A stretch of DNA of 49,883 bases, taken from JBBQSF01 sp038214085 (GTDB lineage: Bacteria > Bacteroidota > Bacteroidia > Bacteroidales > CG2-30-32-10). This document shows, in pieces, positions 1 through 8,455 of this stretch (position 1 is its first letter; each line of letters opens with the position of its first letter). The translations under genes and the position numbers were made by a program. The notes under the pieces were generated by a model. It did no database searches. It was given only the letters and a program-made list of their open reading frames with translations, and was not told the DNA's origin. The DNA is taken from contig JBBQSF010000005.1 in the NCBI GenBank assembly GCA_038214085.1, forward strand, positions 1 to 49,883. Direction: 5' to 3'.

Positions 1-90
1 TGATCGAGTGAAATAATGATCCGGAAATCGACATTTCGTTCAAAATCAATTATTTTGAAAATTTATAGCTGAGAAAATCTAAATTATCAC

Positions 91-98
91 TACCTTTG
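91..98 (+). promoter_or_regulatory. Bacteroidota -7 promoter box for the helicase gene
   Basis: TACCTTTG matches the TAnnTTTG -7 consensus of the Bacteroidota primary sigma factor. No clear TTG -33 element lies at the usual spacing. Use of this box would give a leader of roughly 125 nt before the helicase ATG, long enough for post-transcriptional control. That last point is inference only. Confidence 0.5.
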
Positions 99-230
99 CA
101 AAAAATCAATTCTTTTGTATCATTTATATTCCTATCTCTCCGCTACTCAGAAGCTATTTACAGACAGGCCTTGAAACTCAAAAAGAACTTTATTAATCAC
201 TAAAACCTGAAAACGCAGGTAAATAAACCA

Positions 231-2435
231 ATGGAAATAAACACATTCGCAGAAACAGGCATAGGTCCTGATTTATTAAAAGCCGTTACAGATCTTGGAT
301 TTGAAACACCCACACCCATCCAACAACTTGTAATTCCTTTCGTTCTTACACAAAATCGTGACTTGTTGGCCTATGCGCAAACAGGAACTGGAAAAACAGC
401 TGCTTTCGGGCTGCCTATTATAGAAAAAATTGATGCCAATTCACGCATTACCCAAGCCATTATTCTTAGCCCTACTAGAGAATTGTGCGTTCAGATTGCT
501 AAAGATATTGAAGAGTACGGGAAATATACTCCGGGCCTTAATGTTGCTGCCGTTTATGGTGGAGCAAACATTGTTACTCAAATTGCTCAACTTAAAAGAG
601 GTGCGCAAATTGTTGTGGGAACTCCCGGCCGCGTTCTTGACTTGATAAAAAGAAAACTTTTAAAAATTACCAATGTTGATTTTCTGGTTCTTGATGAGGC
701 AGACGAAATGCTTTCTATGGGTTTTAAAGATGAATTGGATGATATTCTTTCTGAAACACCAAAGGAAAAACAAACGCTTCTGTTTTCTGCAACCATGCTC
801 AAAGAAGTGAAAGAAATCGCCATGGTTTACATGAACGATCCCGAAGAACTTGGCGTTGGAAAGAAAAATACAAGTGCCGAAAATGTAAAACATCATTATT
901 ATCTTGCAACATTTAGGAACAAATATTTTGCATTAAAGCGCCTTGCTGATATATATCCTGATATTTACGGAATTGTGTTTTGCCGCACCCGTATGGAAAC
1001 CAAAGAAGTTGCGGATAAGCTGATACAAGATGGCTACAATGCCGACGCATTGCATGGTGATCTTTCGCAAGCACAGCGCGATCAGGTGATGAAGAGATTC
1101 CGCGTAAAAAATATTCAGTTGCTTGTGGCTACTGATGTTGCTGCTCGTGGTCTTGATGTAAGCGATCTTACACATATTATAAATTACAATCTTCCTCAGG
1201 ATTCCGAAATATACATTCACCGCAGTGGAAGAACTGGAAGGGCAGGAAAAAGTGGAATTTCCATAGCCATCATCAGCTCACGCGACATAAGCAAACTCAG
1301 AGTAATTGAGAAGCTTGCCTCATGTAAATTTGAAGCAAAGAAAATTCCTAGTGGCCGTGAAATCTGTGAAAAACAGCTTTTTCACCTGATTGATAAAGTG
1401 GAAAAAGTTGAAATTGACGAAGAAGAAATTGGGAAATTCATGCCTGCAATTATCAGTAAACTGGCCTGGCTCGACCGTGAAGAACTTATAAAAAAATTCG
1501 TTTCGATGGAGTTTAACCGATTTTCGGATTATTACAAAGATACTTTTGATATCAACGAAAGCTCAACCAGAAGAGAAGGCAGAGAAGGAAGAGAAGGCAG
1601 AGAAGGCCGCGATAACAGAGACCGTGATGACAACAGCGATCGCCGCGATCATAATGGCCGTGCTGAACGCAGAAATAAAAGAGACTCCGATGGTGGCGAT
1701 TCTTCTGAACATAAAGCTAGACAAAGCAATACCAAATTTTCAAGAATGTTTATCAATGTAGGAAGCAAGAATGGTCTGGCTCCACGCGATTTGATAAGCA
1801 TGATAAACGATGAACCAGAACTTAGAAATGCGGAAGTTGGTAAAATTGAAATATTAAGAAAATTTGCTTTTTTTGAAATAGAAAAAACTTTCGATAATAA
1901 AGCACAGGAACTGCTTACAGGACGTGTTTACGACGAAGTTAAACTGGCTGCAGAAATTGCATTGCCAAAAACTGAAGGACCGGACAGCAGGAAAAGTGGT
2001 GAACACAGTTCGGAAGAAGGTTTTTCAAAAGAAAAAAAAGAGTACAACCGCAGCGAAGGAGCACCAAAAGAACGCAGAGAATACAAACGCGACGACAGCA
2101 AACCCAGCTACAAACGTGGCGACAATAAGTCAAGTTACAAACGGGACGACAGCAAACCCAGTTATAGACGTGACGACAGCAAGCCTCCTTACAAGCGTGA
2201 CGATAGCAAGCCTCCTTACAAGCGTGACGATAGCAAACCTCCTTACAAGCGTGACGACAGCAAACCTCCGTACAAACGTGACGACAGCAAATCTGGGTTT
2301 AAACGCGATGATAAGAAAACGGGTTTTAAAAACGACGATAAAAAATCGGGATTCAAACGCGATGATTCTTATTCAAAACCTAAAAGAACAGACAGAAACG
2401 ATTCTGACAAACCTTACAAAAGAAGAGAAAGATAA
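231..2435 (+). CDS. deaD: DEAD-box ATP-dependent RNA helicase with DbpA-like RNA-binding domain
   Basis: ATP-dependent RNA helicase, expected to unwind rRNA or mRNA duplexes in ribosome assembly, cold adaptation and mRNA turnover. Visible motifs: Q motif around residues 24-31, Walker A AQTGTGKT at 49-56, PTREL at 81-85, DEAD at 155-158, SAT at 186-188, and the HRSGRTGRAG motif VI. After an arginine/glutamate-rich linker with REG repeats (about 444-500) comes a DbpA-type RNA-binding fold (about 510-580), as in CsdA/DeaD. The tail is then a highly charged low-complexity run of 9-residue KRDDSKP-type repeats to residue 734. At 734 aa it is long for the family because of this tail. ATG 231 directly precedes the conserved N-terminal start of the helicase core. 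Monocistronic or co-transcribed with the pseudouridine synthase 27 nt downstream. Confidence 0.95.
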   Translation: MEINTFAETGIGPDLLKAVTDLGFETPTPIQQLVIPFVLTQNRDLLAYAQTGTGKTAAFGLPIIEKIDANSRITQAIILSPTRELCVQIAKDIEEYGKYTPGLNVAAVYGGANIVTQIAQLKRGAQIVVGTPGRVLDLIKRKLLKITNVDFLVLDEADEMLSMGFKDELDDILSETPKEKQTLLFSATMLKEVKEIAMVYMNDPEELGVGKKNTSAENVKHHYYLATFRNKYFALKRLADIYPDIYGIVFCRTRMETKEVADKLIQDGYNADALHGDLSQAQRDQVMKRFRVKNIQLLVATDVAARGLDVSDLTHIINYNLPQDSEIYIHRSGRTGRAGKSGISIAIISSRDISKLRVIEKLASCKFEAKKIPSGREICEKQLFHLIDKVEKVEIDEEEIGKFMPAIISKLAWLDREELIKKFVSMEFNRFSDYYKDTFDINESSTRREGREGREGREGRDNRDRDDNSDRRDHNGRAERRNKRDSDGGDSSEHKARQSNTKFSRMFINVGSKNGLAPRDLISMINDEPELRNAEVGKIEILRKFAFFEIEKTFDNKAQELLTGRVYDEVKLAAEIALPKTEGPDSRKSGEHSSEEGFSKEKKEYNRSEGAPKERREYKRDDSKPSYKRGDNKSSYKRDDSKPSYRRDDSKPPYKRDDSKPPYKRDDSKPPYKRDDSKPPYKRDDSKSGFKRDDKKTGFKNDDKKSGFKRDDSYSKPKRTDRNDSDKPYKRRER
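2082..2378 (+). repeat. In-frame 27-bp tandem repeat encoding the helicase tail
   Basis: About eleven consecutive 27-bp units, each encoding a 9-residue unit like YKRDDSKPP. The central units, from 2163 to 2297, are nearly identical in DNA and the outer ones are diverged, as expected for slippage or unequal exchange. All units stay in the reading frame, so the array is coding sequence. The protein part is an alternating basic/acidic disordered tail, likely an RNA-binding or condensate-forming extension (inference). Confidence 0.9.
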
Positions 2436-2462
2436 AATCAAAAACTGATTATCTTTTGTATT

Positions 2463-3365
2463 ATGCAAAAACAATTTAATAAAAAAAACAAAGAAGATTT
2501 AAGTATTGAAGTGAGCGAGTCGTGCGAACTGATGAGCTTTCTTATCGAAAAACTTAAAGATAAAAACCGAACCAAAATTAAATCACTTTTGGCGCACCGG
2601 CAGGTATCCACCGACAATAAAGTGGTTACGCAATTCAATTATGTTTTGCAGCCCGGACAAATTGTGAAAATCAATTATGGGTACGCTGCACAAACTGTGA
2701 AATACAAAGGATTAAATATTGTATTCGAGGATAAGTATATTGTGGTGGTGGAAAAAATGCCAGGCTTGTTATCGGTTGCAACCGACAAGCAAAATGATAC
2801 TACCGCATATCGGATTTTAAGTGATCATGTTAAAGAAGAAAATCCGGGAAACCGAATTTTTGTAGTACATCGCCTCGACCGAGAAGCTTCGGGAATTATG
2901 GTTTTTGCAAAAAGCCAAGAGGCTCAGGAAATACTCCAGAAAGAATGGCAGGAAACCGTAATAGAACGTAATTACATTGCCGTGGTTGAAGGAATGGTTG
3001 AAAAAGAAGAAGGAACTCTCATTTCAAATCTTATAGAAAGCAAAGCATTTGTGATGTATAGCACCACGGTTCCTGGCGAAGGTCAGCGTTCGGTAACGCA
3101 TTACAAAGTTCTTCAAAAAAATGAAAACTTCAGTATGCTTGAAGTACATCTTGAAACAGGAAGAAAAAACCAGATTCGTGTACACATGAAAGATTTGGGT
3201 CATCCAATAATTGGGGATAAAAAATACGGATCAACAATGAATCCGATTAACCGTGTTGCTTTGCATGCAAAGGTGATTCGGTTTATTCATCCCATAACAA
3301 AAACAGAAATGCTTTTTGAAAGTCGGATTCCATCTAAGATTGTGAGATTGTTTGAGAGAAAATAA
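2463..3365 (+). CDS. RluA-family RNA pseudouridine synthase
   Basis: Isomerises specific uridines in rRNA or tRNA to pseudouridine. An S4-like RNA-binding region (about 25-70) is followed by the RluA catalytic domain. The catalytic-loop motif HRLDREASG at 136-144 carries the expected nucleophile D139, and the late motif GRKNQIRVHM is also present. At 300 aa it has normal RluA/RluC/RluD length. Sequence reading alone does not decide which uridine is modified. The start at ATG 2463 is just after the helicase gene, and the gene ends in a terminator shared with convergent typA. Confidence 0.9.
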   Translation: MQKQFNKKNKEDLSIEVSESCELMSFLIEKLKDKNRTKIKSLLAHRQVSTDNKVVTQFNYVLQPGQIVKINYGYAAQTVKYKGLNIVFEDKYIVVVEKMPGLLSVATDKQNDTTAYRILSDHVKEENPGNRIFVVHRLDREASGIMVFAKSQEAQEILQKEWQETVIERNYIAVVEGMVEKEEGTLISNLIESKAFVMYSTTVPGEGQRSVTHYKVLQKNENFSMLEVHLETGRKNQIRVHMKDLGHPIIGDKKYGSTMNPINRVALHAKVIRFIHPITKTEMLFESRIPSKIVRLFERK

Positions 3366-3380
3366 TTTTTTAAATCAAAT

Positions 3381-3420
3381 AAAAAAACCTGAAAGATTTT
3401 AAAATTTTCAGGTTTTTTTT
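3381..3420. terminator. Bidirectional rho-independent terminator between the RluA-type gene and typA
   Basis: A CCTGAAA / TTTCAGG stem around an AT loop is flanked by an A-run on the left and a T-run on the right, so it works as a terminator in both directions. It sits exactly between two convergent stop codons. Confidence 0.85.
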
Positions 3421-3423
3421 GTA

Positions 3424-5226
3424 TTATGCTTTTCTCAATCTTTTCCGTTCCAGTTCATCCAGAACAATCTTGCGCATACGCAATGATTTTGGAGTAATCT
3501 CGAGGTATTCATCTTCTGCAAGGTATTCCATTGCTTCTTCGAGCGAAAATTTACGGGGTGGATAAATAGCTGTCTTTACGTCAGAACCGGATGCACGCAT
3601 GTTTGAGAGTTTTTTAGTGCGGTTGATATTTACCACCAAATCATCCTGCCGAATGTGTTCTCCAATAACCTGACCCACATAAATTGGATCGTTTGGTTCG
3701 ATGAAAAATGTGCCACGGTCCTGAAGTTTGTCAATGGAGTATGCAATAGCCACACCTGTTTCCATGCTAATAAGCGCACCACTTCTATGGTTTCCAATAT
3801 CTCCTTTATAGGGTTCAAATCCCTTTAGGCGATGAGCCATAATTGCTTCGCCTTCCGAAACGGTGAGTACAAGATTTCGTAAGCCCATAAGTCCTCGTGA
3901 AGGAATAGAAAATTCCATTTGAATACGGTCTGATTTTGGAACAATGCTTACAATATCACCTCTGCGCATGGTAACCAACTCGATTACTTTGCCCGAAAAA
4001 TCTGTTGGTGTATTTACAGTAAGGTATTCAACGGGTTCGCATTTTACGCCTTCAATGGTTTTGTAAATTACTTTCGGCTGACCAACTTGCAATTCGTAAC
4101 CTTCGCGGCGCATGGTTTCAATAAGAATGGAAAGATGAAGAATTCCTCTTCCGAAAACGAGGTATGCATCTGGTGAATTTGTTTCTTCAACTTTTAAGGC
4201 AAGATTTTTTTCTGTTTCGTGAAACAACCTGTCACGTAAGTGCCTTGATGTTACAAATTTTCCTTCTTTACCAAAGAATGGCGAATTATTGATGGTAAAA
4301 AACATACTCATGGTAGGTTCATCAACGGTGATGGGTTCAAGCATTTCCGGGTTTTCAAAATCCGCAATGGTATCGCCAATTTCAAAATCTTCCAGACCCA
4401 TTACAGCGCATATATCACCGGCTTTAATAGGGAATTTAATTCGTTCTTTACCAAGTCCTTCAAAAAGATAAAGTTCTTTGATTTTAGATTTGAGAATAGT
4501 TCCATCGCGTTTAACGAGCGAAACATTCATTCCTGCGGCAATAGATCCGCGCATAATGCGTCCTACAGCAATTCTTCCTGTATATGTAGAATAATCAAGT
4601 GAAGTGATCATCATTTGAAGTCCGCCTTCTTCTGCAATTGGAGCAGGAATATGTTCAATGATTTTATCCAAAAGGTAACTCACATCTTCGGCAGGTTTTT
4701 GCCAGTCTTCCGACATCCAGCCTTGCTTGGAACTGCCATAAACAGTAGGAAAGTTAAGCTGATCTTCGGTTGCACCTAAAGAATACATTAAATCAAAAAC
4801 CATTTCTTGTGTACCTTCGGGGTCGCAATTGGGCTTATCTACTTTGTTAACAACCACAATGGGTTTAAGGTGCAATTCCAGCGCTTTTTCAAGAACAAAA
4901 CGGGTTTGAGGCATAGGGCCTTCAAAAGCATCAACCAGCAGGATTACTCCATCAGCCATGTTCAGAACACGTTCCACTTCACCACCAAAATCGGAGTGAC
5001 CCGGAGTATCAATAATATTAATTTTATATCCTTTGTAACGTACTGAGACGTTTTTTGCAAGAATTGTGATTCCACGTTCACGTTCAAGGTCATTGCTGTC
5101 GAGAATAAGGTCTACTACGTCTTGATTATCGCGGAAAAGGCGAACCTGATGAAGAATTCTGTCAACGAGTGTTGTTTTGCCATGATCGACATGCGCGATT
5201 ATGGCTATGTTTCTGATTTTTTCCAT
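3424..5226 (-). CDS. typA: Translational GTPase TypA/BipA
   Basis: Ribosome-associated GTPase of the EF-G/LepA group, involved in 50S assembly and stress or cold adaptation. The G1 P-loop AHVDHGKT is at residues 11-18; the DTPGHSDFGGEVER (G3) and NKVDKP (G4) motifs follow. The C-terminal BipA-specific region includes the SRGLMGLRNL motif. At 600 aa it is full length for the family. ATG 5226 begins MEKIRNIAIIAHVDHGK, the canonical N terminus. A -7-like box lies upstream at 5256-5263. It is convergent with the RluA-type gene. Confidence 0.97.
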   Translation of the reverse strand: MEKIRNIAIIAHVDHGKTTLVDRILHQVRLFRDNQDVVDLILDSNDLERERGITILAKNVSVRYKGYKINIIDTPGHSDFGGEVERVLNMADGVILLVDAFEGPMPQTRFVLEKALELHLKPIVVVNKVDKPNCDPEGTQEMVFDLMYSLGATEDQLNFPTVYGSSKQGWMSEDWQKPAEDVSYLLDKIIEHIPAPIAEEGGLQMMITSLDYSTYTGRIAVGRIMRGSIAAGMNVSLVKRDGTILKSKIKELYLFEGLGKERIKFPIKAGDICAVMGLEDFEIGDTIADFENPEMLEPITVDEPTMSMFFTINNSPFFGKEGKFVTSRHLRDRLFHETEKNLALKVEETNSPDAYLVFGRGILHLSILIETMRREGYELQVGQPKVIYKTIEGVKCEPVEYLTVNTPTDFSGKVIELVTMRRGDIVSIVPKSDRIQMEFSIPSRGLMGLRNLVLTVSEGEAIMAHRLKGFEPYKGDIGNHRSGALISMETGVAIAYSIDKLQDRGTFFIEPNDPIYVGQVIGEHIRQDDLVVNINRTKKLSNMRASGSDVKTAIYPPRKFSLEEAMEYLAEDEYLEITPKSLRMRKIVLDELERKRLRKA

Positions 5227-5255
5227 GTACTAGGTAGTCAAAAAATTTGAGTCTG

Positions 5256-5263
5256 CAAAAGTA
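5256..5263 (-). promoter_or_regulatory. -7 promoter box for typA
   Basis: On the minus strand this reads TACTTTTG, a match to TAnnTTTG about 30 nt before the typA ATG. A -33 TTG is not evident. Confidence 0.5.
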
Positions 5264-5391
5264 CGCATAATTATCACACGGAGGTCTTATTTGTCAGAGT
5301 TTGTTTAGAAAAAAGTCATTTTAACTGAAAGGTTTTTTAACAATCATTTTAAAGTGTATCTAAAAAAAATTAACTTCGTAAAAAAAATAAT

Positions 5392-6411
5392 TTGATAATT
5401 ACTCCACGAAAATCAAAACTTTATATAGCATTTTTGCTATTGGCGATTGTTGGGATAACCGGAACTGTTGGATATATGCTTATTGAAGACATGAGCGTCC
5501 TCAATTCGCTTTACATGACTGTTATTACAATAGCCACTGTTGGTTTTAAAGAAATTCATCCTTTGTCTGATGCGGGAAAGATTTTTACAATTTTTCTTAT
5601 TCTAACAAGCATGGGCACATTTCTATATGCTGTTTCGGTTATTACCACTTCAATTGTTGAAGGCGAGTTTCGTAATTATTTTATGGATTTCAGAGCTAAT
5701 TCGGAGATAAAAAAAATGAAAAACCATGTTATTGTATGCGGCTATGGTCGCAATGGAAAGCAAGCTGCGCAGGATTTACATGCCCACAAACATCCTTATG
5801 TTGTTATTGAGCAGAAACGCGAAATTATTGCAGAAGCATCAGCCGAAGGAAATAAATATTTTATTGAAGGTGATGCCACTCTCGATGAAGTTCTTGTTCG
5901 TGCAGGCATTCATGAAGCAAAAGCATTAATTTGCACTTTGCCCATTGATGCCGATAATTTATATATCGTGCTTTCTGCAAAAGCATTGAATCAGAATTTG
6001 AATATAATTACTAGGGCTGCGAGTGACAGCAGCGAACCCAAGCTGAGAATAGCAGGAGCCAATAATATAGTTATGCCCGATAAAGTTGGTGGTTCCCACA
6101 TGGCTTCTTTGGTCATTAATCCCGATGTGATTGAATTTATGGAACATATTTCCATTTATGAAACAGCAAATGCGAACTTGGAAGAAATTATTTGCAATTC
6201 AATTCACCCAGACTTGGTTGAAAAATCCATTAATGAACTTAATATTCGTGGATTTTCGGGTGCAAATATCATTGGATTTAAATCACCTTCTGGAGAATAT
6301 ATTGTAAATCCTTCGCCAGATACTGTAGTTAGCAAAGGTTCAAAGCTTTTCGTTCTGGGTACTCCCGAACAAATTTTTAAAATGAAGGAAATTTTTAAAA
6401 AAGGTTGTTAG
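5392..6411 (+). CDS. Potassium channel protein with TrkA-N (RCK) and TrkA-C domains
   Basis: Two-transmembrane, one-pore inner-membrane channel (Kch/MthK-like layout) with a cytosolic regulatory module. TM1 is about residues 9-31, the pore helix and filter 37-56, and TM2 about 64-88. An RCK/TrkA-N Rossmann domain follows, with HVIVCGYGRNGKQAA near 112-126, and a TrkA-C domain lies at about 250-335. The selectivity filter reads TVGFKE (49-54) where classical K+ channels have TVGYGD. The start is TTG 5392: no ATG precedes the first membrane segment in frame. Divergent from typA, and followed at 62 nt by the NSS transporter gene. Confidence 0.88.
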   Translation: MIITPRKSKLYIAFLLLAIVGITGTVGYMLIEDMSVLNSLYMTVITIATVGFKEIHPLSDAGKIFTIFLILTSMGTFLYAVSVITTSIVEGEFRNYFMDFRANSEIKKMKNHVIVCGYGRNGKQAAQDLHAHKHPYVVIEQKREIIAEASAEGNKYFIEGDATLDEVLVRAGIHEAKALICTLPIDADNLYIVLSAKALNQNLNIITRAASDSSEPKLRIAGANNIVMPDKVGGSHMASLVINPDVIEFMEHISIYETANANLEEIICNSIHPDLVEKSINELNIRGFSGANIIGFKSPSGEYIVNPSPDTVVSKGSKLFVLGTPEQIFKMKEIFKKGC

Positions 6412-6445
6412 TGTTGTTTTTTTTCTCAACAATCAGAGATATTTT

Positions 6446-6453
6446 TATATTTG
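6446..6453 (+). promoter_or_regulatory. -7 promoter box for the NSS transporter operon
   Basis: TATATTTG is an exact match to TAnnTTTG, 21 nt before ATG 6474. No clear -33 TTG is found at the standard spacing. Confidence 0.5.
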
Positions 6454-6473
6454 CCTAATTAATTTATAGGTTT

Positions 6474-8288
6474 ATGTCTACAAATAATCTTAAGTGGGGC
6501 TCACGCATTGGTTTGATCCTGGCAATGGCCGGAAATGCTGTCGGGCTCGGAAATTTTCTCCGATTTCCGGTTCAGGCTGTACAAAACGGTGGTGGAGCTT
6601 TTATTATCCCTTATCTTGTTTGTTTTTTGTTAATGGGTGTACCATTACTTTTTATCGAATGGTCAACAGGAAGGTTTGGCGGGCAGTTTGGACATCATAC
6701 AACGCCGCTTACCTTCAACAAAATGTCCAACGGATGGATGTGGAAGTATATTGGCGTTTTCGGAATTTTCTCAAATATTGCAATTGCTTCGTATTATTGT
6801 TATATCGAAAGCTGGACCATGTCTTATGTCTACCACTCTGCTGTGGGAACCTTTGGTGGAATGAATCAAAGTTCTGTGGCAGGCTTTTTTGATAACTATC
6901 TGAATATTTTTACTTCAACAACGGGTATTCCTTTTGAAGCGGTTGTGTTTTTTGTTATTTGCTTAGGTTTAAATACATGGGTATTAAGCAAAGGATTAAG
7001 CGGAGGTGTTGAAAAAGTAGCAAAAATTGGAATGCCTTTGTTGATAATTTTCGGAATATTTCTTGCCATTAAAGCCATCTTTCTAAAATCGGGAACTGAT
7101 GGTGCTATTAACGATGGAACAGTTGGTCTTAATTTTTTATGGACACCTCAATATGATTCCCTCACCAGCCCAAAAGTATGGCTGGCAGCTGCTGGGCAGA
7201 TATTTTTCACGCTTTCGCTGGGGCAAGGTTCTGTTCAATGTTACGCAGCTTATGTTAAAAAGAAAGATGATATTGCACTTAACGCTATGTCGGCGGGCTG
7301 GATGAACGAATTTGTGGAAGTTGTGCTCGGAAGTGCGATAATTATTCCAATATCAATTGGCTATCTGGGCATCGACCGTGTTATCGAATTAACTTCAAGT
7401 GGAGGACTGGGTCTTGGATTCCGAACTATGCCATATTTGTTTCAGCAGTGGGGGCCTGCATTGGCCGCCTTTGCAGGAATTGCTTTTTTTGGGTTGCTCT
7501 TTTTTGCCGGAATTACTTCTTCTCTTGCCATGGGAACCCCGGTTATGTCATTTTTAATGGATGAGTTCCGATGGCGGCGTTCACGGGCAGCAATAGGGTT
7601 TGGTGTTTGTGTGCTGATACTTGGTTTGCCTACAGTACTGTTTTTTCAGAAAGGAGTGTTCGACGAATACGATTATTGGGCGGGCACGGTATCGCTCGTG
7701 CTCTTTGCTATGCTTGAATCCATTTTATTTGCCTGGGTATTTGGTATGAAAAAGGGCTGGAATGAAATTACTTCAGGATCCGATATAAAAGTGGCTATAA
7801 TATTTAAATACATCATTAAATTTGTAACTCCGGTAATTCTTATTATTGTGTTTTTCGGATCGCTGCTTCGACCTGCAAACGACGACTGGTCTAAAGTGAG
7901 TATAACAGGATGGAAACTTCACCACGAAAGTATCATTGCCCAGATTCGTCATGACAATATCGGACCGAATAATGCTTATTTTGCCGACAAATATTATAGT
8001 GAAGTTAATGGCATTGTTGATTCTGTATATATTGCTGATGATATCAATTATATTCTCATAACAAAAGAAGATAAATCGCAGAAAAAATTCGAATCTCCGG
8101 CATCAAATAAAATTGTTGTAAAAAAAGGTGATGTGGTTAAATCGGGAGATATTATTTACGAAGGCAGTTTTATCAATAACGTATTTTATATTGACATGTC
8201 GCGATTGCTGCTAATTTCTTTATTCTTGGTTATCTGTTATCTGATTCTTGTAGCTTACCGCAAACGAAAAAAGGAGGGAACATTATAA
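6474..8288 (+). CDS. Sodium-dependent transporter, NSS/SNF family
   Basis: Na+-coupled symporter of the LeuT fold, probably importing amino acids; the substrate cannot be read from sequence. The N terminus carries the NSS signature WGSRIGLILAMAGNAVGLGN (residues 7-26), including the unwound TM1 GNAVGLGN. There are 11-12 hydrophobic segments in all. At 604 aa it is much longer than LeuT (about 510). The extra part is a soluble region at about 455-570, before the final TM (about 575-597), containing the turn-rich stretch VVKKGDVVKSGDIIYEGSF, which resembles biotinyl/lipoyl-type barrel-sandwich strands. Its stop shares one base with the start of the small membrane protein (TAATG), so the two are almost certainly translationally coupled. 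Confidence 0.93.
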   Translation: MSTNNLKWGSRIGLILAMAGNAVGLGNFLRFPVQAVQNGGGAFIIPYLVCFLLMGVPLLFIEWSTGRFGGQFGHHTTPLTFNKMSNGWMWKYIGVFGIFSNIAIASYYCYIESWTMSYVYHSAVGTFGGMNQSSVAGFFDNYLNIFTSTTGIPFEAVVFFVICLGLNTWVLSKGLSGGVEKVAKIGMPLLIIFGIFLAIKAIFLKSGTDGAINDGTVGLNFLWTPQYDSLTSPKVWLAAAGQIFFTLSLGQGSVQCYAAYVKKKDDIALNAMSAGWMNEFVEVVLGSAIIIPISIGYLGIDRVIELTSSGGLGLGFRTMPYLFQQWGPALAAFAGIAFFGLLFFAGITSSLAMGTPVMSFLMDEFRWRRSRAAIGFGVCVLILGLPTVLFFQKGVFDEYDYWAGTVSLVLFAMLESILFAWVFGMKKGWNEITSGSDIKVAIIFKYIIKFVTPVILIIVFFGSLLRPANDDWSKVSITGWKLHHESIIAQIRHDNIGPNNAYFADKYYSEVNGIVDSVYIADDINYILITKEDKSQKKFESPASNKIVVKKGDVVKSGDIIYEGSFINNVFYIDMSRLLLISLFLVICYLILVAYRKRKKEGTL

Positions 8289-8452
8289 TGAATACAAATG
8301 CGCTATTATTTATGGTGATAACTCAGGTTATTATTACCAGCCTTACAATTTACTTTTTCTTTAAGGTTCTTTTTGGGAAACCAAAAATTGATGCAAATGA
8401 TGATTCCTACCTTGATAATGATGAACCTATTTCTGAAAAAAAAGAATCCTGA
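8288..8452 (+). CDS. 54-aa single-pass membrane protein, candidate NSS transporter small subunit
   Basis: ATG 8288 overlaps the transporter stop by one base. The protein has one membrane segment (about residues 5-29, rich in I, T, F and L) after a four-residue N terminus, then a short acidic cytosolic tail (IDANDDSYLDNDEPISE). Known precedent: MetS, the small essential partner of the NSS methionine/alanine importer MetP in Corynebacterium, is a comparably small single-TM protein encoded right after its transporter. No clear sequence similarity to MetS can be judged by eye. The assignment rests on size, topology and coupling. Confidence 0.7.
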   Translation: MNTNALLFMVITQVIITSLTIYFFFKVLFGKPKIDANDDSYLDNDEPISEKKES

Positions 8453-8455
8453 TTT

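Noticed and set aside
2082..2378. Regular 27-bp repeats as a possible CRISPR array
   Set aside because: Units are contiguous with no spacers and stay in the helicase reading frame; they encode a 9-residue repeat.
1924..2448. 174-codon plus-strand frame overlapping the helicase tail
   Set aside because: It is the alternate frame of the tandem repeat (Thr/Asn/Ala-rich artefact) and has no start context.
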